Shown here piece after piece: positions 40,407-49,311 of a DNA stretch of 64,000 bases. A program made the position numbers and the translations under genes. Every line of letters begins with the position of its first letter. The stretch's first letter is position 1. The stretch spans positions 523,224 through 587,223 of the forward strand of contig NZ_JANLCN010000001.1 in NCBI RefSeq assembly GCF_024979255.1. Reading direction: 5' to 3'. The DNA is from Herbiconiux moechotypicola. GTDB lineage: Bacteria; Actinomycetota; Actinomycetes; Actinomycetales; Microbacteriaceae. A model generated the notes under the pieces. The model was not told where the DNA came from, searched no databases, and saw nothing but the letters and a program-made list of their open reading frames with translations.

Positions 40407-41975
40407 TCAGTCATAGCGCGCCTCCGCCCACCACTGCCCGTCATCGAGGGCGAGCAACCAGGCCGACCCGTCGGCATCGACCACCTGCACCCGCTGCAGC
40501 CGACGCGACGCCCTCGCATCCCACCAGCGCTCCACCACGGGCCAGGGCCCCGCCCAGGCCTCGATCGCACGGAGCCCTTGACTCGCCCCGGTCTCCGAGA
40601 ACCGCACCGGCTCACCGTTCAGTTCACCCCGCTCGTCGACCTCGACGCTCTCGCCTCGCGCCGCCACGAGCAGCACGGGGCGACGCAGCTCGAAGACCGT
40701 GGTGGGCAGGGGCGGCGGCAGGCTGCCCGGCCACGGCACGGTACCCTCGCGCCCGCTCACGGCCCGCCCCGCCCGAGTCTCCACCCGGTCTCCCCAGGGC
40801 ACCAGCACCTGCCGCTCGCGCGGCGACCGTCCTCCACCGACGGCGGCGGTGAGCACCCCCTCGTGGCCCACGATGCTCTGCACCCGGGAGAGGCCGTGGT
40901 GCACCCGTTCCTCCGACCCGCTGCCCCACAGCCCGGTCTCGTGCGCCGCGCTGTCGTCGACCGTCTCGGCGATCAGCCTCACCCGGGTGACCGGTGCCGA
41001 GAGCGCGCTCTCGATCGCGCTGCCGCCCTGCAGCTGCCAGCGCACACGATCCACCACGTCGGCGGCGCTGAACCAGCGGGGGTGCAACCAGCTGCGCTCC
41101 CTCGACTCCCCGCGCTCGGTGCCGATCTCCACCACGAGCTCGGTGCACACCAGACGCGCGTGCGTGAGCTCGGCGACGAACCGCTCGGCGGCGGCGCGGA
41201 TGCTGAAGGTGATCTGATCGATGCGTTCCAACGGCGGCTCGAAGCCGATGACGCTCTCCCGCAGCTGCGGTGGCACCCGCGGCACCACCAGCCGCGGATC
41301 GACCCCGGCCGCCCGGGCATGGGCTCGCGCCCCGGGCTCGCCGAAACGCGCCCGCACGTCGGCGGCCGGCAGCGCGGCGAACTCGCCCAGCGTGCGGATT
41401 CCCAGTCGCCAGAGGAGCAGACTCAGCTCCTCCTCCTGCAGCAGCTGAAGCGGCAGCGGGGCGAGGAACTCCGGCGACGACCCCTCGGGCACGATGCGGA
41501 TGAGGTCGACCCCGGGGAGCCTGGCCGCCTGGTCGGCGGCGAAGAGCCCGTCGGCCACCCCCACCCGCGCATCCGTCACCCCCAGCTCGGCGAAGCGCTC
41601 GAGGAACGCCAGCGCGGCGGCGTGCTCGCCGCCGTAGAACCGGCGCGGACCCCTGGCCCGCACGGCGCAGCTGCCGGCCTGCACGACCTGCACGTTCGGG
41701 CTCATCTCCTCCAGGGCGGCGATGAACGGCTCGAACGCGCGGGCGACCTGAACGGTATCGAGAGCGAAGTCGCGCAGCCGAGGGGAGCGCGCCTGCGCCT
41801 CGCGCAGCCGGAGCCCGCGGCGCACTCCGTCGGCGCGCGCCGCCGCCGAGCAGGCGAACACCAGGCCCTTGTCGGTCACGGCGATGCGCTCGTCGACCGG
41901 GAGCCGGTGGAACGCCGCCGTCGCCACCACCGGCCAGTCGGGGCACCAGACGACCATCGTTCTCGTCGCTCTCAT
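40407..41975 (-). CDS. imuB: ImuB, Y-family polymerase-like mutasome hub
   Basis: 522-residue Y-family homologue that lacks catalytic acids: the motif that normally holds the first Asp reads MVVWCPDWPVVATAAF. In mycobacteria ImuB is an inactive scaffold that binds the beta clamp, ImuA' and DnaE2. The little-finger-like part and a long C-terminal tail are present. The ATG overlaps the imuA' stop as ATGA, and dnaE2 begins 33 bases after its stop. Expression should be LexA-controlled from the imuA' promoter. Confidence 0.94.
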   Translation of the reverse strand: MRATRTMVVWCPDWPVVATAAFHRLPVDERIAVTDKGLVFACSAAARADGVRRGLRLREAQARSPRLRDFALDTVQVARAFEPFIAALEEMSPNVQVVQAGSCAVRARGPRRFYGGEHAAALAFLERFAELGVTDARVGVADGLFAADQAARLPGVDLIRIVPEGSSPEFLAPLPLQLLQEEELSLLLWRLGIRTLGEFAALPAADVRARFGEPGARAHARAAGVDPRLVVPRVPPQLRESVIGFEPPLERIDQITFSIRAAAERFVAELTHARLVCTELVVEIGTERGESRERSWLHPRWFSAADVVDRVRWQLQGGSAIESALSAPVTRVRLIAETVDDSAAHETGLWGSGSEERVHHGLSRVQSIVGHEGVLTAAVGGGRSPRERQVLVPWGDRVETRAGRAVSGREGTVPWPGSLPPPLPTTVFELRRPVLLVAARGESVEVDERGELNGEPVRFSETGASQGLRAIEAWAGPWPVVERWWDARASRRLQRVQVVDADGSAWLLALDDGQWWAEARYD

Positions 41976-42679
41976 CCCGCGACCCCCTGCAGCACAGGGT
42001 GCGGCGGGAACCGGTCCATCGCGCGCACCCGTTCCCCGCCGTCGGGCAGCCAGAGCCTCGCCCGGCGCGGCCGCCCCGACCCGCTCCTGGCCGTGGCCGA
42101 GACGGTGACGTGCCGCCCCGAGAGGTGACCGTGCCCCGCCCCGATGCCCTCCCAGCGGCTCTCCGTGACGCTCAGCGCCGCCTCGCTCTGCGGCCAGTCG
42201 CCGAGCACGATGAGGGTGGCCTGCCGTTGCCGGATGCGCGCCTGCAGCCGCGCCACGGCGGAGGGGGCGACCCGGGAGGGCGCCGTCGTCACGACCACCC
42301 CCACGACATCGGCCATCGCCGCCGCCACGGTGAGCCACTCCGGGCCGGGATGGGGCACGAGGGCGAGCCGTTCGAGATCGACCCCGAAGCCCGCGGCCGC
42401 CTCCACCCCGAAATCGGGCAGCCCCACCACGCCGCACCACACGCCGTCGGCCGACGGGCCCGCCATCAGCGCCATCACCAGCGCGGTCGACCCCGTGACG
42501 GAGTAGGCGGCGCCCGCCCGCAACGAGCCTCCGGGCAGCAGACCGGCGAGCGCGGGATGGGTGGCCACGGCCCGGGTGTCGAGCCGGGTGGCCTGCATCT
42601 CGCGGATGCGCGACTGCAGCACCCGGATCTCCTCGCCCGCCGGAGCGGGGGAGGAGAGTGCGAGTGCGGCATCCGTCAT
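41972..42679 (-). CDS. imuA': ImuA', RecA-like mutasome accessory protein
   Basis: 235-residue RecA-fold relative. A degenerate P-loop region reads GAAYSVTGSTALVMAL with no GKT, and the C-terminal half ends in RARLWLPDGGERVRAMD. The ATG at 42679 (MTDAALALSS) is chosen since the longer frame would put the LexA box inside the coding region and the start then sits exactly six bases after the -10. First gene of the SOS mutagenesis cassette. Confidence 0.9.
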   Translation of the reverse strand: MTDAALALSSPAPAGEEIRVLQSRIREMQATRLDTRAVATHPALAGLLPGGSLRAGAAYSVTGSTALVMALMAGPSADGVWCGVVGLPDFGVEAAAGFGVDLERLALVPHPGPEWLTVAAAMADVVGVVVTTAPSRVAPSAVARLQARIRQRQATLIVLGDWPQSEAALSVTESRWEGIGAGHGHLSGRHVTVSATARSGSGRPRRARLWLPDGGERVRAMDRFPPHPVLQGVAG

Positions 42680-42714
42680 GCCGACATATTCGAACATATG
42701 TTCGAGCATGTCAA
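42680..42714 (-). promoter_or_regulatory. SOS promoter of imuA'-imuB-dnaE2
   Basis: On the minus strand: TTGACA (-35, plus coordinates 42709-42714), exactly 17 bp, GAATAT (-10, 42686-42691), six bases, then the ATG at 42679. It is therefore leaderless and close to consensus at -35, the best -35 element seen in the window. Confidence 0.8.
42690..42705. promoter_or_regulatory. LexA-binding SOS box
   Basis: TCGAACATATGTTCGA is a perfect 16-bp palindrome matching the actinobacterial SOS box form TCGAAC-N4-GTTCGA. It fills the promoter spacer and clips the -10, so bound LexA would block RNA polymerase. Confidence 0.93.
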
Positions 42715-42767
42715 TTGCGGGCGAGGGGCTGTGGAAAGCTCACGAACCCGATGTCGGAGGGGTGCCG

Positions 42768-42779
42768 TAGGGTCGGATC
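42768..42779 (+). promoter_or_regulatory. Leaderless promoter of the DUF885 gene
   Basis: TAGGGT (42768-42773), six bases (CGGATC), then ATG 42780. About 55 bp from the divergent LexA box. Confidence 0.65.
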
Positions 42780-44480
42780 ATGAGCACCTCGACCGTACCC
42801 ACACCCCCCGACGGCGGCCTCCGCCCGCAGACCGAGATCGACCGCATCGCGGAGCGCTGGGTCGACACCCTGGTCGAGCTGCAGCCCGTGCTCGGCACCT
42901 ACATCGGGCGCACCGAGGTGAACGACCGCTACGGCGACCTCTCGCCCGAGGGCCACCGGCACGAGATGGCCGCGGTCTCCTCGGTGCTCGCCGAACTGGC
43001 CTCCGCCGAGCCCGTCGACGAGGTCGACGAGGTCACCAAGACCGATCTGGGCGCCGAGCTCCGGCTCACCCTCGCGAGCTCCGACGCCCGGCTGCACCTG
43101 CGCGACCTCAACGTCATCGCCTCGCCCAGCCAAGACATCCGCGAGGTGTTCGACCTCATGCCCACCGACACGGCGGAGGACTGGTCGGTGGTCGCCCGCC
43201 GGCTCTCCGCCGTCGAGGAGGCGATCGACGGCTACATCGTCACCCTACGCGAGGGCATGCGCCTCGGCGTCACCCCCGCCCGCCGCCAGGTGGTGGAGGT
43301 GCTCGGCCAGGCCCGCAAGAACTCGGGCCCGGAGAGCTTCTTCGGCGCGCTGGCCGAGTCCGCGGCGCCGAAGGAGGGCGAACTGCCGGCCTCGCTGAAG
43401 GCCGACCTCGAGCGCGGTGCGGGCACCGCATCCGAGGCCTACTCCAAGCTCGCCCAGTTCCTCGAGAACGAACTCGCCCCCGTCGCCTCCACCGACGACG
43501 CGGTCGGCCGCGAGCACTACGCGCTCCAGTCGCGCCGCTTCCTCGGCGCCGTGATCGACCTCGACGAGACCTACGAGTGGGGCATCGAGGAGCTCGCTCG
43601 CATGGTGCGCGAGCAGGAGGCCGTCGCCGCGGAGATCCTCCCCGGCGCCTCCGTGCAGGAGGCCATCGCCCACCTCGAGAAAGACCCGGCGCGCAAGCTC
43701 CACGGCACCGCGGCGCTCCAGGCCTGGATGCAGGAGACCAGCGACCGCGCGGTGGCCGAGCTCGGGGCCACCCACTTCGACATCCCCGAAGAGATCCGCG
43801 CCCTCGAGTGCATGATCGCCCCCACCCACGAGGGCGGCATCTACTACACCGGCCCCACCGACGACTTCTCGCGCCCGGGCCGCATGTGGTGGTCGGTGCC
43901 CGAGGGCGTCACCGAGTTCGACACCTGGCGCGAGCTCACCACGGTCTACCACGAGGGCGTGCCCGGGCATCACCTGCAGATCGGCCAGGCCGTCTACAAC
44001 CGCGCCAAGCTCAACACCTGGCGCCGCCAGCTGGCGGGCACGAGCGGCCACGCCGAGGGGTGGGCGCTCTACGCCGAACGCCTCATGGAGGAGCTCGGCT
44101 ACCTCGACGACCCGGCAGACCGCCTCGGCATGCTCGACGGGCAGCGGATGCGCGCGGCGCGCGTCGTGCTCGACATCGGTGTGCACCTGAAGAAGCCGCG
44201 CCTCGACGGCACGGGCGTGTGGGACGCCGAGTACGCCCTCGACTTCATGCGGCAGAACGTGAACATGGACGACGCCTTCATCCGCTTCGAGGTGAACCGC
44301 TACCTGGGCTGGCCGGGCCAGGCCCCGAGCTACAAGGTGGGCCAGCGCATCTGGGAAGAACTGCGCAACACCCTCCGCGCCCGCGAGAAGGAGGCCTTCT
44401 CGTCGAAGGAGTTCCACCGCCGCGCCCTCGACCTCGGCGGGGTCGGCCTCGACACCCTCCGCACCGCCCTCCTCAGGTGA
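42780..44480 (+). CDS. DUF885-family metallopeptidase-like protein
   Basis: 566-residue soluble protein. The zinc-peptidase-like motif YHEGVPGHHLQIGQ places H391, E392 and H397/H398 in the family's metal site, with a downstream GHAEGWALYAERLMEELG segment giving the next acidic ligand. DUF885 proteins are probable gluzincin peptidases of unknown substrate. No signal peptide is present, so it acts in the cytoplasm. The stop overlaps the frameshifted epimerase (GTGA). Confidence 0.9.
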   Translation: MSTSTVPTPPDGGLRPQTEIDRIAERWVDTLVELQPVLGTYIGRTEVNDRYGDLSPEGHRHEMAAVSSVLAELASAEPVDEVDEVTKTDLGAELRLTLASSDARLHLRDLNVIASPSQDIREVFDLMPTDTAEDWSVVARRLSAVEEAIDGYIVTLREGMRLGVTPARRQVVEVLGQARKNSGPESFFGALAESAAPKEGELPASLKADLERGAGTASEAYSKLAQFLENELAPVASTDDAVGREHYALQSRRFLGAVIDLDETYEWGIEELARMVREQEAVAAEILPGASVQEAIAHLEKDPARKLHGTAALQAWMQETSDRAVAELGATHFDIPEEIRALECMIAPTHEGGIYYTGPTDDFSRPGRMWWSVPEGVTEFDTWRELTTVYHEGVPGHHLQIGQAVYNRAKLNTWRRQLAGTSGHAEGWALYAERLMEELGYLDDPADRLGMLDGQRMRAARVVLDIGVHLKKPRLDGTGVWDAEYALDFMRQNVNMDDAFIRFEVNRYLGWPGQAPSYKVGQRIWEELRNTLRAREKEAFSSKEFHRRALDLGGVGLDTLRTALLR

Positions 44481-45486
44481 GCGGGCAGGATCCCGCCCAG
44501 GCGCCGCCTCGCCGTGTCGCGCTCGCGGGCGCCTCGGGCTTCATCGGCTCCCGGCTGGCCGAGGCCTTCCGGTCGGAGGGGGCCGAGGTGAGCATCATCG
44601 GCCGCACCGGCCCCGACGCCCGCTGGGCGATCAGGATTCCATCGCCCGGGCCGTCGACGGCGCCAACCTCCTGGTGAACATGGCAGGCAAGAGCGTCGAC
44701 TGCCGCTACAGCGCGGCGAACCGCGCCGAGATCCTCCGCTCCCGAATCGACACCACGCGGGCCCTGCACCGGGCCGTCGCGACGGCTGCGCATCCGCCCC
44801 GGCTCTGGGTGAACTCCTCCACCGCCACCATCTACCGCCACGCCGACGACAGCCCGATGACCGAGGCCGACGGTGAGATCGGGGAGGGCTTCTCGGTGAA
44901 CGTCGCCACCACGTGGGAGCACGAGTTCTTCCGCGGCGAGCTGCCCGGCACACGGCGGGTGGCACTCCGCACCGCGATCGTGCTGGGCGACGGCAGCGCG
45001 CTCACCCCCCTCCGACGGCTCGCGCGCCTGGGTCTCGGCGGCCCGCAGCTCGACGGGCGCTGGCCGGCCACCCGCCGGCGCCTCGCCGCCGGCACGTACC
45101 ATTCCTACCGCCCCGCCTCGAAGGGCGGGAGGCAGCGCTTCAGCTGGATCCATCTCGACGATCTCGTGGGGATCGTGCGCTTCCTCGACACGCATCCCGA
45201 GCTCGAGGGTGCCATCAACGCCTCGGCACCGAACCCCACCGACAACCGCACCTTCATGCGGTCGGTGCGCCGGGCGGTGGGCGCCCCGTTCGGGCTGCCC
45301 ACCTTCCGATGGATGCTCGAGCTCGGCTCCGCGGTCATCCGCACCGAGTCCGAGCTCGTGCTGAAGAGCCGCTGGGTGCTGCCCGAGCGGCTGCTCGCGG
45401 CGGGGTACGAGTTCCGCCACCCCACCCACGACGAGGCGCTGGCCGCCATCGTCCGTCCCGACAGCACCGCAGGAGCCCGAGCATGA
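44477..45486 (+). pseudogene. TIGR01777-family NAD-dependent epimerase, broken by one base
   Basis: The GTG at 44477 starts a Rossmann domain (VALAGASGFIGSRLAEAF), which leaves frame near 44625-44628. The rest continues in another frame as DQDSIARAVDG, NLLVNMAGKSVDCRY, a YxxK-like region and the DUF1731 C-terminus (VLPERLLAAGYEFRHP). Restoring one G in the GGG at 44625-44627 gives WGDQDSIARAVDG and one frame of about 336 codons. Stop-start overlaps with both neighbours are intact, so the break is recent or a sequencing error. An internal ATG could still make only the C-part. Confidence 0.85.
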
Positions 45487-46694
45487 CGACCCCAGGCCCA
45501 ACCACTCCGGGAACGACGACCCCCGGCACCACGATCATCGACGCCCACGTGCACTTCACCCCGCCCGGCATGCTCGACACCATCGGCCGCACGGGCGACG
45601 AGCCCTACTGGCAGTTCATCATGACGCCCGACGAGAAGAACCAGACCGAGCAGTCGTTCGTCACCGCCGAACGCATGATCGCCGACATGGACGCGGGTGG
45701 CATCGATGAAGTCGTGCTGCTCGCCGGCTACCAGCAGAGCGCCCGCGGCTGCCGCGAGGCCAACGACACGGTGCTCGCCCTGGCGGAGCGCTTCCCCGGC
45801 CGCATCATCCCGTTCGTCTCGCTCTCGCCCGCCGACCCCGGGGTGCTCGACGAGCTCGCCCGCTGTCTCGACCGGGGCGCCGCCGGCGTGGGGGAGATGA
45901 ACCCCTACGCCCAGGGCTGCACCCTCGCCGGCCCGGAACTGCGCCGCGTGGCCGACGCCTGCGCCGAACAGAACATCCCGCTCACCCTGCACATGAGCGA
46001 GGAGGTGGGCCGCTTCTACTTCGGCAAGAGCACCCCGCGCCTCGGCGACTACTACGAGTTCGCCCGCTCGGTGCCCGATCTCAAGCTCGTTCTCGCCCAC
46101 TGGGGCGGCGGGCTGTTCTTCTTCGAGATGATGCCGCTCGTGGCCGAGCAGCTCGCCCACGTGAGCTACGACACGGCCGCGTCGCCGCTGCTCTACCCCA
46201 CGGGCACGGTGTTCCCGGTGGCCGAGCAGATCCTCGCCCCGCACAAGGTGCTCTACGGCTCCGACTACCCGCTGCGCATCACCCACGAGCAGAACGACGC
46301 CGACTTCGTGCCCTTCCTCGAGCAGATCGACGCGCTCGGCCTGTCCGAGGAGCGGCGCGAGCGCATCCTGTCGCAGAACACCCTCGAGCTGATCGACCGG
46401 TCGCGTCCGGTCCGGCGGGGGAGCACGACGGATGCGGCACTCGCCGAGGAGGTCGCCGCCTCCCGCGCCCTGGCCGACCGGCTCGAGCTGCCGATCGACC
46501 CCTTCGCCTCGGTCGCCCTGGTCGCCTCCCGCTATCCGGCCACGAAGCCGGTGTTCGAGCGCTACGGCATCCCGCACACCGACAGCGCCGTGCCCGTGTG
46601 GGAGCCGATCGTGCAGTCCGCCGCCGCCCGCAACATCCCGGCCGCCCGGCAGGCCGAGCTGATCGACGACCTCAACGACGCCCTCGGCACCTGA
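45483..46694 (+). CDS. Amidohydrolase (ACMSD-like) with C-terminal DUF542/DUF1858-like domain
   Basis: 403 residues. A Thr/Pro/Gly-repeat start leads into a metal-dependent TIM-barrel hydrolase of the amidohydrolase-2 type: H22 and H24 in IDAHVHF, then LTLHMSEE, LAHWGGG and LYGSDYP. From about residue 320 a second module ends in KPVFERYGI, and Asp-Leu-Asn, which resembles the DUF542 or DUF1858 helical domain, but the cysteines expected after the Gly are replaced by PHTDS. Substrate unknown. It is coupled to the frameshifted epimerase by ATGA. Confidence 0.85.
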   Translation: MTTPGPTTPGTTTPGTTIIDAHVHFTPPGMLDTIGRTGDEPYWQFIMTPDEKNQTEQSFVTAERMIADMDAGGIDEVVLLAGYQQSARGCREANDTVLALAERFPGRIIPFVSLSPADPGVLDELARCLDRGAAGVGEMNPYAQGCTLAGPELRRVADACAEQNIPLTLHMSEEVGRFYFGKSTPRLGDYYEFARSVPDLKLVLAHWGGGLFFFEMMPLVAEQLAHVSYDTAASPLLYPTGTVFPVAEQILAPHKVLYGSDYPLRITHEQNDADFVPFLEQIDALGLSEERRERILSQNTLELIDRSRPVRRGSTTDAALAEEVAASRALADRLELPIDPFASVALVASRYPATKPVFERYGIPHTDSAVPVWEPIVQSAAARNIPAARQAELIDDLNDALGT

Positions 46695-46714
46695 CAGCGG
46701 GCCCCCGCCGTCAC

Positions 46715-46726
46715 TATGCTTCGCCC
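46715..46726 (+). promoter_or_regulatory. Leaderless promoter of the DUF3592-like membrane protein
   Basis: TATGCT (46715-46720), six bases (TCGCCC), then ATG 46727. Confidence 0.65.
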
Positions 46727-47587
46727 ATGAGCACGATCGACCCGCGCATCCTCAGGGCTCAGAAGGAGGAGCGCTCGCGCCGAAGCGGCACCGCCGCAGT
46801 GATCGCCGTACTCGTCGGTGCCGTGCACGCGGGCCTCTGGGGCCTCGCCGGCTATGGATTCGGGGGTCTCTACGACACCCTCCGGCTGATGTCGATGAAC
46901 CAGGTCGGCGACGGCTGGGACAGCCCGTACCAAGACGTGCCCGCGCTCTTCCTCGTCGGGGTGATCGCCGGGTCGATCCTGGGCTTCGTGTTCACCGGGG
47001 CGCTCGGCCGCCTGCGCCTGGGCGCAGCGGCCCTCCTCGGCCCGTTCGTCACCGCCTTCGCCGGCATCGCAGCCGGGCTCTGGCTGTTCACCCCCTCGTG
47101 GACGCCCCCGCAGGCGGTCGGCGAGAAGCTCGGCTTCCTCGACGGCGACGCCTCGGAACCCTGGGGCTTCGACGCGTGGGCCAACTACACCCTGCCCACC
47201 TGGCTCCCGGCCGTGTTCGCCGCCCTCGCGGTGGTGCTGCTGTTCGTGTGCGTGCTCACCGCATCCGCCCGCCGCCGCAAGGAACGGCGGATGGCCGAAC
47301 TGGTCGAGACGGGACGCCGCGTGCCGGGCACGGTGAGCGAGGTGCGGGTCACCGGGGTGGAGATCAACGGGCTGCCCTACCTCGAGTTCACGGTCGCCTT
47401 CCGCGACCACCTCGGCGCCGAGCGCTGGGTGACGAAGAAGAACACCTTCGCGCCTGGTGACGTGCCCCGCGCCGGAGACCCCGCCGTGGTGTGGTTCGCG
47501 CCGGAGTCGGTCGGCGACCAGAAGTCGATCGTGGTGGGCCTCGGCCCCGAGGCGCGGAATGCCGCGGGCGGCCCGGGCGTTAAGTAG
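46727..47587 (+). CDS. Four-helix membrane protein with C-terminal DUF3592-like domain
   Basis: 286 residues. Helices at about 22-45, 70-92, 98-122 and 158-182, with a Trp-rich extracellular loop between helices 3 and 4. After an Arg/Lys-rich turn (ARRRKERR), a soluble beta domain runs GTVSEVRVTGVEINGLPY to VVWFAPESVGD, the pattern of DUF3592-type OB-like modules. Function not known. The start is fixed by the leaderless promoter. Confidence 0.83.
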   Translation: MSTIDPRILRAQKEERSRRSGTAAVIAVLVGAVHAGLWGLAGYGFGGLYDTLRLMSMNQVGDGWDSPYQDVPALFLVGVIAGSILGFVFTGALGRLRLGAAALLGPFVTAFAGIAAGLWLFTPSWTPPQAVGEKLGFLDGDASEPWGFDAWANYTLPTWLPAVFAALAVVLLFVCVLTASARRRKERRMAELVETGRRVPGTVSEVRVTGVEINGLPYLEFTVAFRDHLGAERWVTKKNTFAPGDVPRAGDPAVVWFAPESVGDQKSIVVGLGPEARNAAGGPGVK

Positions 47588-47607
47588 AACAGTGCTCAGG
47601 ATGCGGC

Positions 47608-47742
47608 TTGCCGCCGGGTCCGTGCACTAGCTAGACTGAGATGTCACTTTTGTGACCTTCTATCCGCCTGCCAGTCGCGGAAAAACATCAGCATCACCCT
47701 CGCGACCGGCCTGAACCATGTCCATAACGGAGCAACCACTAC
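47608..47742 (+). promoter_or_regulatory. rpsA promoter and structured leader
   Basis: TTGCCG (47608-47613), 18 bp, TAGACT (47632-47637). The transcript would begin with hairpin GTCAC-TTTT-GTGAC (47643-47656) and contain a second stem GTCGCG / CGCGAC (47674-47679 with 47701-47706). GGAG precedes ATG 47743. S1 autoregulates its own translation in other bacteria; the same here is inferred. Confidence 0.6.
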
Positions 47743-49194
47743 ATGACAATCGCAACGACCGACAAGGCAACCAAGCAGGTCGCCATCAATGACATCGGAT
47801 CTGCTGAAGACTTCCTCGCCGCGGTCGAGAAGACTCTGAAATTCTTCAACGACGGAGACCTCATCGAGGGCGTCGTGGTGAAGATCGACCGGGACGAGGT
47901 CCTCCTCGACGTCGGTTACAAGACGGAGGGCGTCATCCCTTCGCGTGAACTTTCCATCAAGCACGACGTCGACCCGAGCGAAGTTGTCCAGGTCGGCGAC
48001 AGTGTCGAGGCCCTCGTCCTCCAGAAGGAGGACAAGGAAGGCCGTCTCATCCTGTCGAAGAAGCGCGCCCAGTACGAGCGCGCCTGGGGCGACGTGGAGA
48101 AGATCAAGGACGCCGACGGCGTGGTGACCGGTTCGGTCATCGAGGTCGTCAAGGGCGGTCTGATCGTCGACATCGGCCTCCGCGGCTTCCTCCCGGCCTC
48201 GCTCATCGAGCTCCGCCGCGTGCGCGACCTCACCCCGTACCTGGGTCAGGAGATCGAGGCGAAGATCCTCGAGCTCGACAAGAACCGCAACAACGTGGTT
48301 CTGAGCCGCCGTGCGCTGCTCGAGCAGACCCAGTCGGAGAGCCGCACCACCTTCCTCAACAACCTCCAGAAGGGCCAGGTCCGCAAGGGCGTCGTCTCGT
48401 CGATCGTCAACTTCGGTGCGTTCGTCGACCTCGGCGGCGTCGACGGCCTCGTGCACGTCTCGGAGCTCTCCTGGAAGCACATCGAGCACGCCTCCGAGGT
48501 CGTCGAGGTGGGCCAGGAGGTCACCGTCGAGATCCTCGAGGTCGACCTCGACCGCGAGCGTGTGTCGCTCTCGCTCAAGGCCACCCAGGAAGACCCCTGG
48601 CAGGTCTTCGCCCGCACCCACGCCATCGGGCAGGTCGCTCCCGGAAAGGTCACCAAGCTGGTGCCGTTCGGTGCGTTCGTGCGCGTGGCCGAGGGCATCG
48701 AGGGCCTGGTGCACATCTCCGAGCTCTCGGGCAAGCACGTCGAGCTGGCCGAGCAGGTCGTCTCGGTGGGTGACGAGGTCTTCGTCAAGGTCATCGACAT
48801 CGACCTCGAGCGCCGCCGCATCAGCCTCTCGCTGAAGCAGGCCAACGAGGGCGTCGACCCCGAGGGCACCGACTTCGACCCCGCGCTCTACGGCATGCTC
48901 ACCGAGTACGACGAGCAGGGGAACTACAAGTACCCCGAGGGCTTCGACCCGGAGACCAACGAGTGGAAAGAGGGCTTCGAGGCCCAGCGCGAGAAGTGGG
49001 AGCAGGAGTACGCCGAGGCCCAGGCTCGCTGGGAGGCGCACAAGAAGCAGGTCGCCGCGTCGAACGCCGAGGCGCTCTCGACCGACTTCGGTGGCAGCGG
49101 CTCCTCGTTCTCGAGCGAGTCGACCGGCGCCGGCACCCTCGCCGACGACGAGACCCTCGCCGCCCTGCGCGAGAAGCTCAGCTCCAACAACTGA
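47743..49194 (+). CDS. rpsA: 30S ribosomal protein S1
   Basis: 483-residue RNA-binding protein with four S1 repeats at about 40-108, 125-190, 210-280 and 297-367; repeats 3 and 4 have the classic GVVSSIVNFGAFVDLGG and GKVTKLVPFGAFVRVAE starts. The tail is acidic and carries a W/E-rich segment of the actinobacterial type, then a Ser-rich end. It binds mRNA upstream regions on the 30S subunit; since many genes here lack leaders, S1 would matter mostly for the leadered set. Sits between polA and coaE as in mycobacteria. Confidence 0.97.
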   Translation: MTIATTDKATKQVAINDIGSAEDFLAAVEKTLKFFNDGDLIEGVVVKIDRDEVLLDVGYKTEGVIPSRELSIKHDVDPSEVVQVGDSVEALVLQKEDKEGRLILSKKRAQYERAWGDVEKIKDADGVVTGSVIEVVKGGLIVDIGLRGFLPASLIELRRVRDLTPYLGQEIEAKILELDKNRNNVVLSRRALLEQTQSESRTTFLNNLQKGQVRKGVVSSIVNFGAFVDLGGVDGLVHVSELSWKHIEHASEVVEVGQEVTVEILEVDLDRERVSLSLKATQEDPWQVFARTHAIGQVAPGKVTKLVPFGAFVRVAEGIEGLVHISELSGKHVELAEQVVSVGDEVFVKVIDIDLERRRISLSLKQANEGVDPEGTDFDPALYGMLTEYDEQGNYKYPEGFDPETNEWKEGFEAQREKWEQEYAEAQARWEAHKKQVAASNAEALSTDFGGSGSSFSSESTGAGTLADDETLAALREKLSSNN

Positions 49195-49222
49195 CAATCC
49201 CGTCGCAGCACGCGAACACCGT

Positions 49223-49252
49223 GAATGGCCGTCCCTCCGGGGGCGGCCATTC
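49223..49252 (+). terminator. Hairpin after rpsA
   Basis: Perfect 9-bp stem GAATGGCCG / CGGCCATTC around a CCC/GGG-capable loop, 28 bases after the rpsA stop. No T-run follows. Confidence 0.75.
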
Positions 49253-49299
49253 GCCGTTCCCGCGTGCTTCTCCGCCTGCCCGCCCGACGACGCGCCCGC

Positions 49300-49311
49300 T
49301 AGCATGAGACC
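49300..49311 (+). promoter_or_regulatory. Leaderless promoter of coaE
   Basis: TAGCAT (49300-49305), six bases (GAGACC), then GTG 49312. Confidence 0.65.

Noticed and set aside
47943..48127. Small alternative-frame genes inside rpsA and other genes
   Set aside because: No separate ribosome sites or conserved motifs; Ser/Arg/Pro-rich translations typical of +1/+2 frames in GC-rich DNA.
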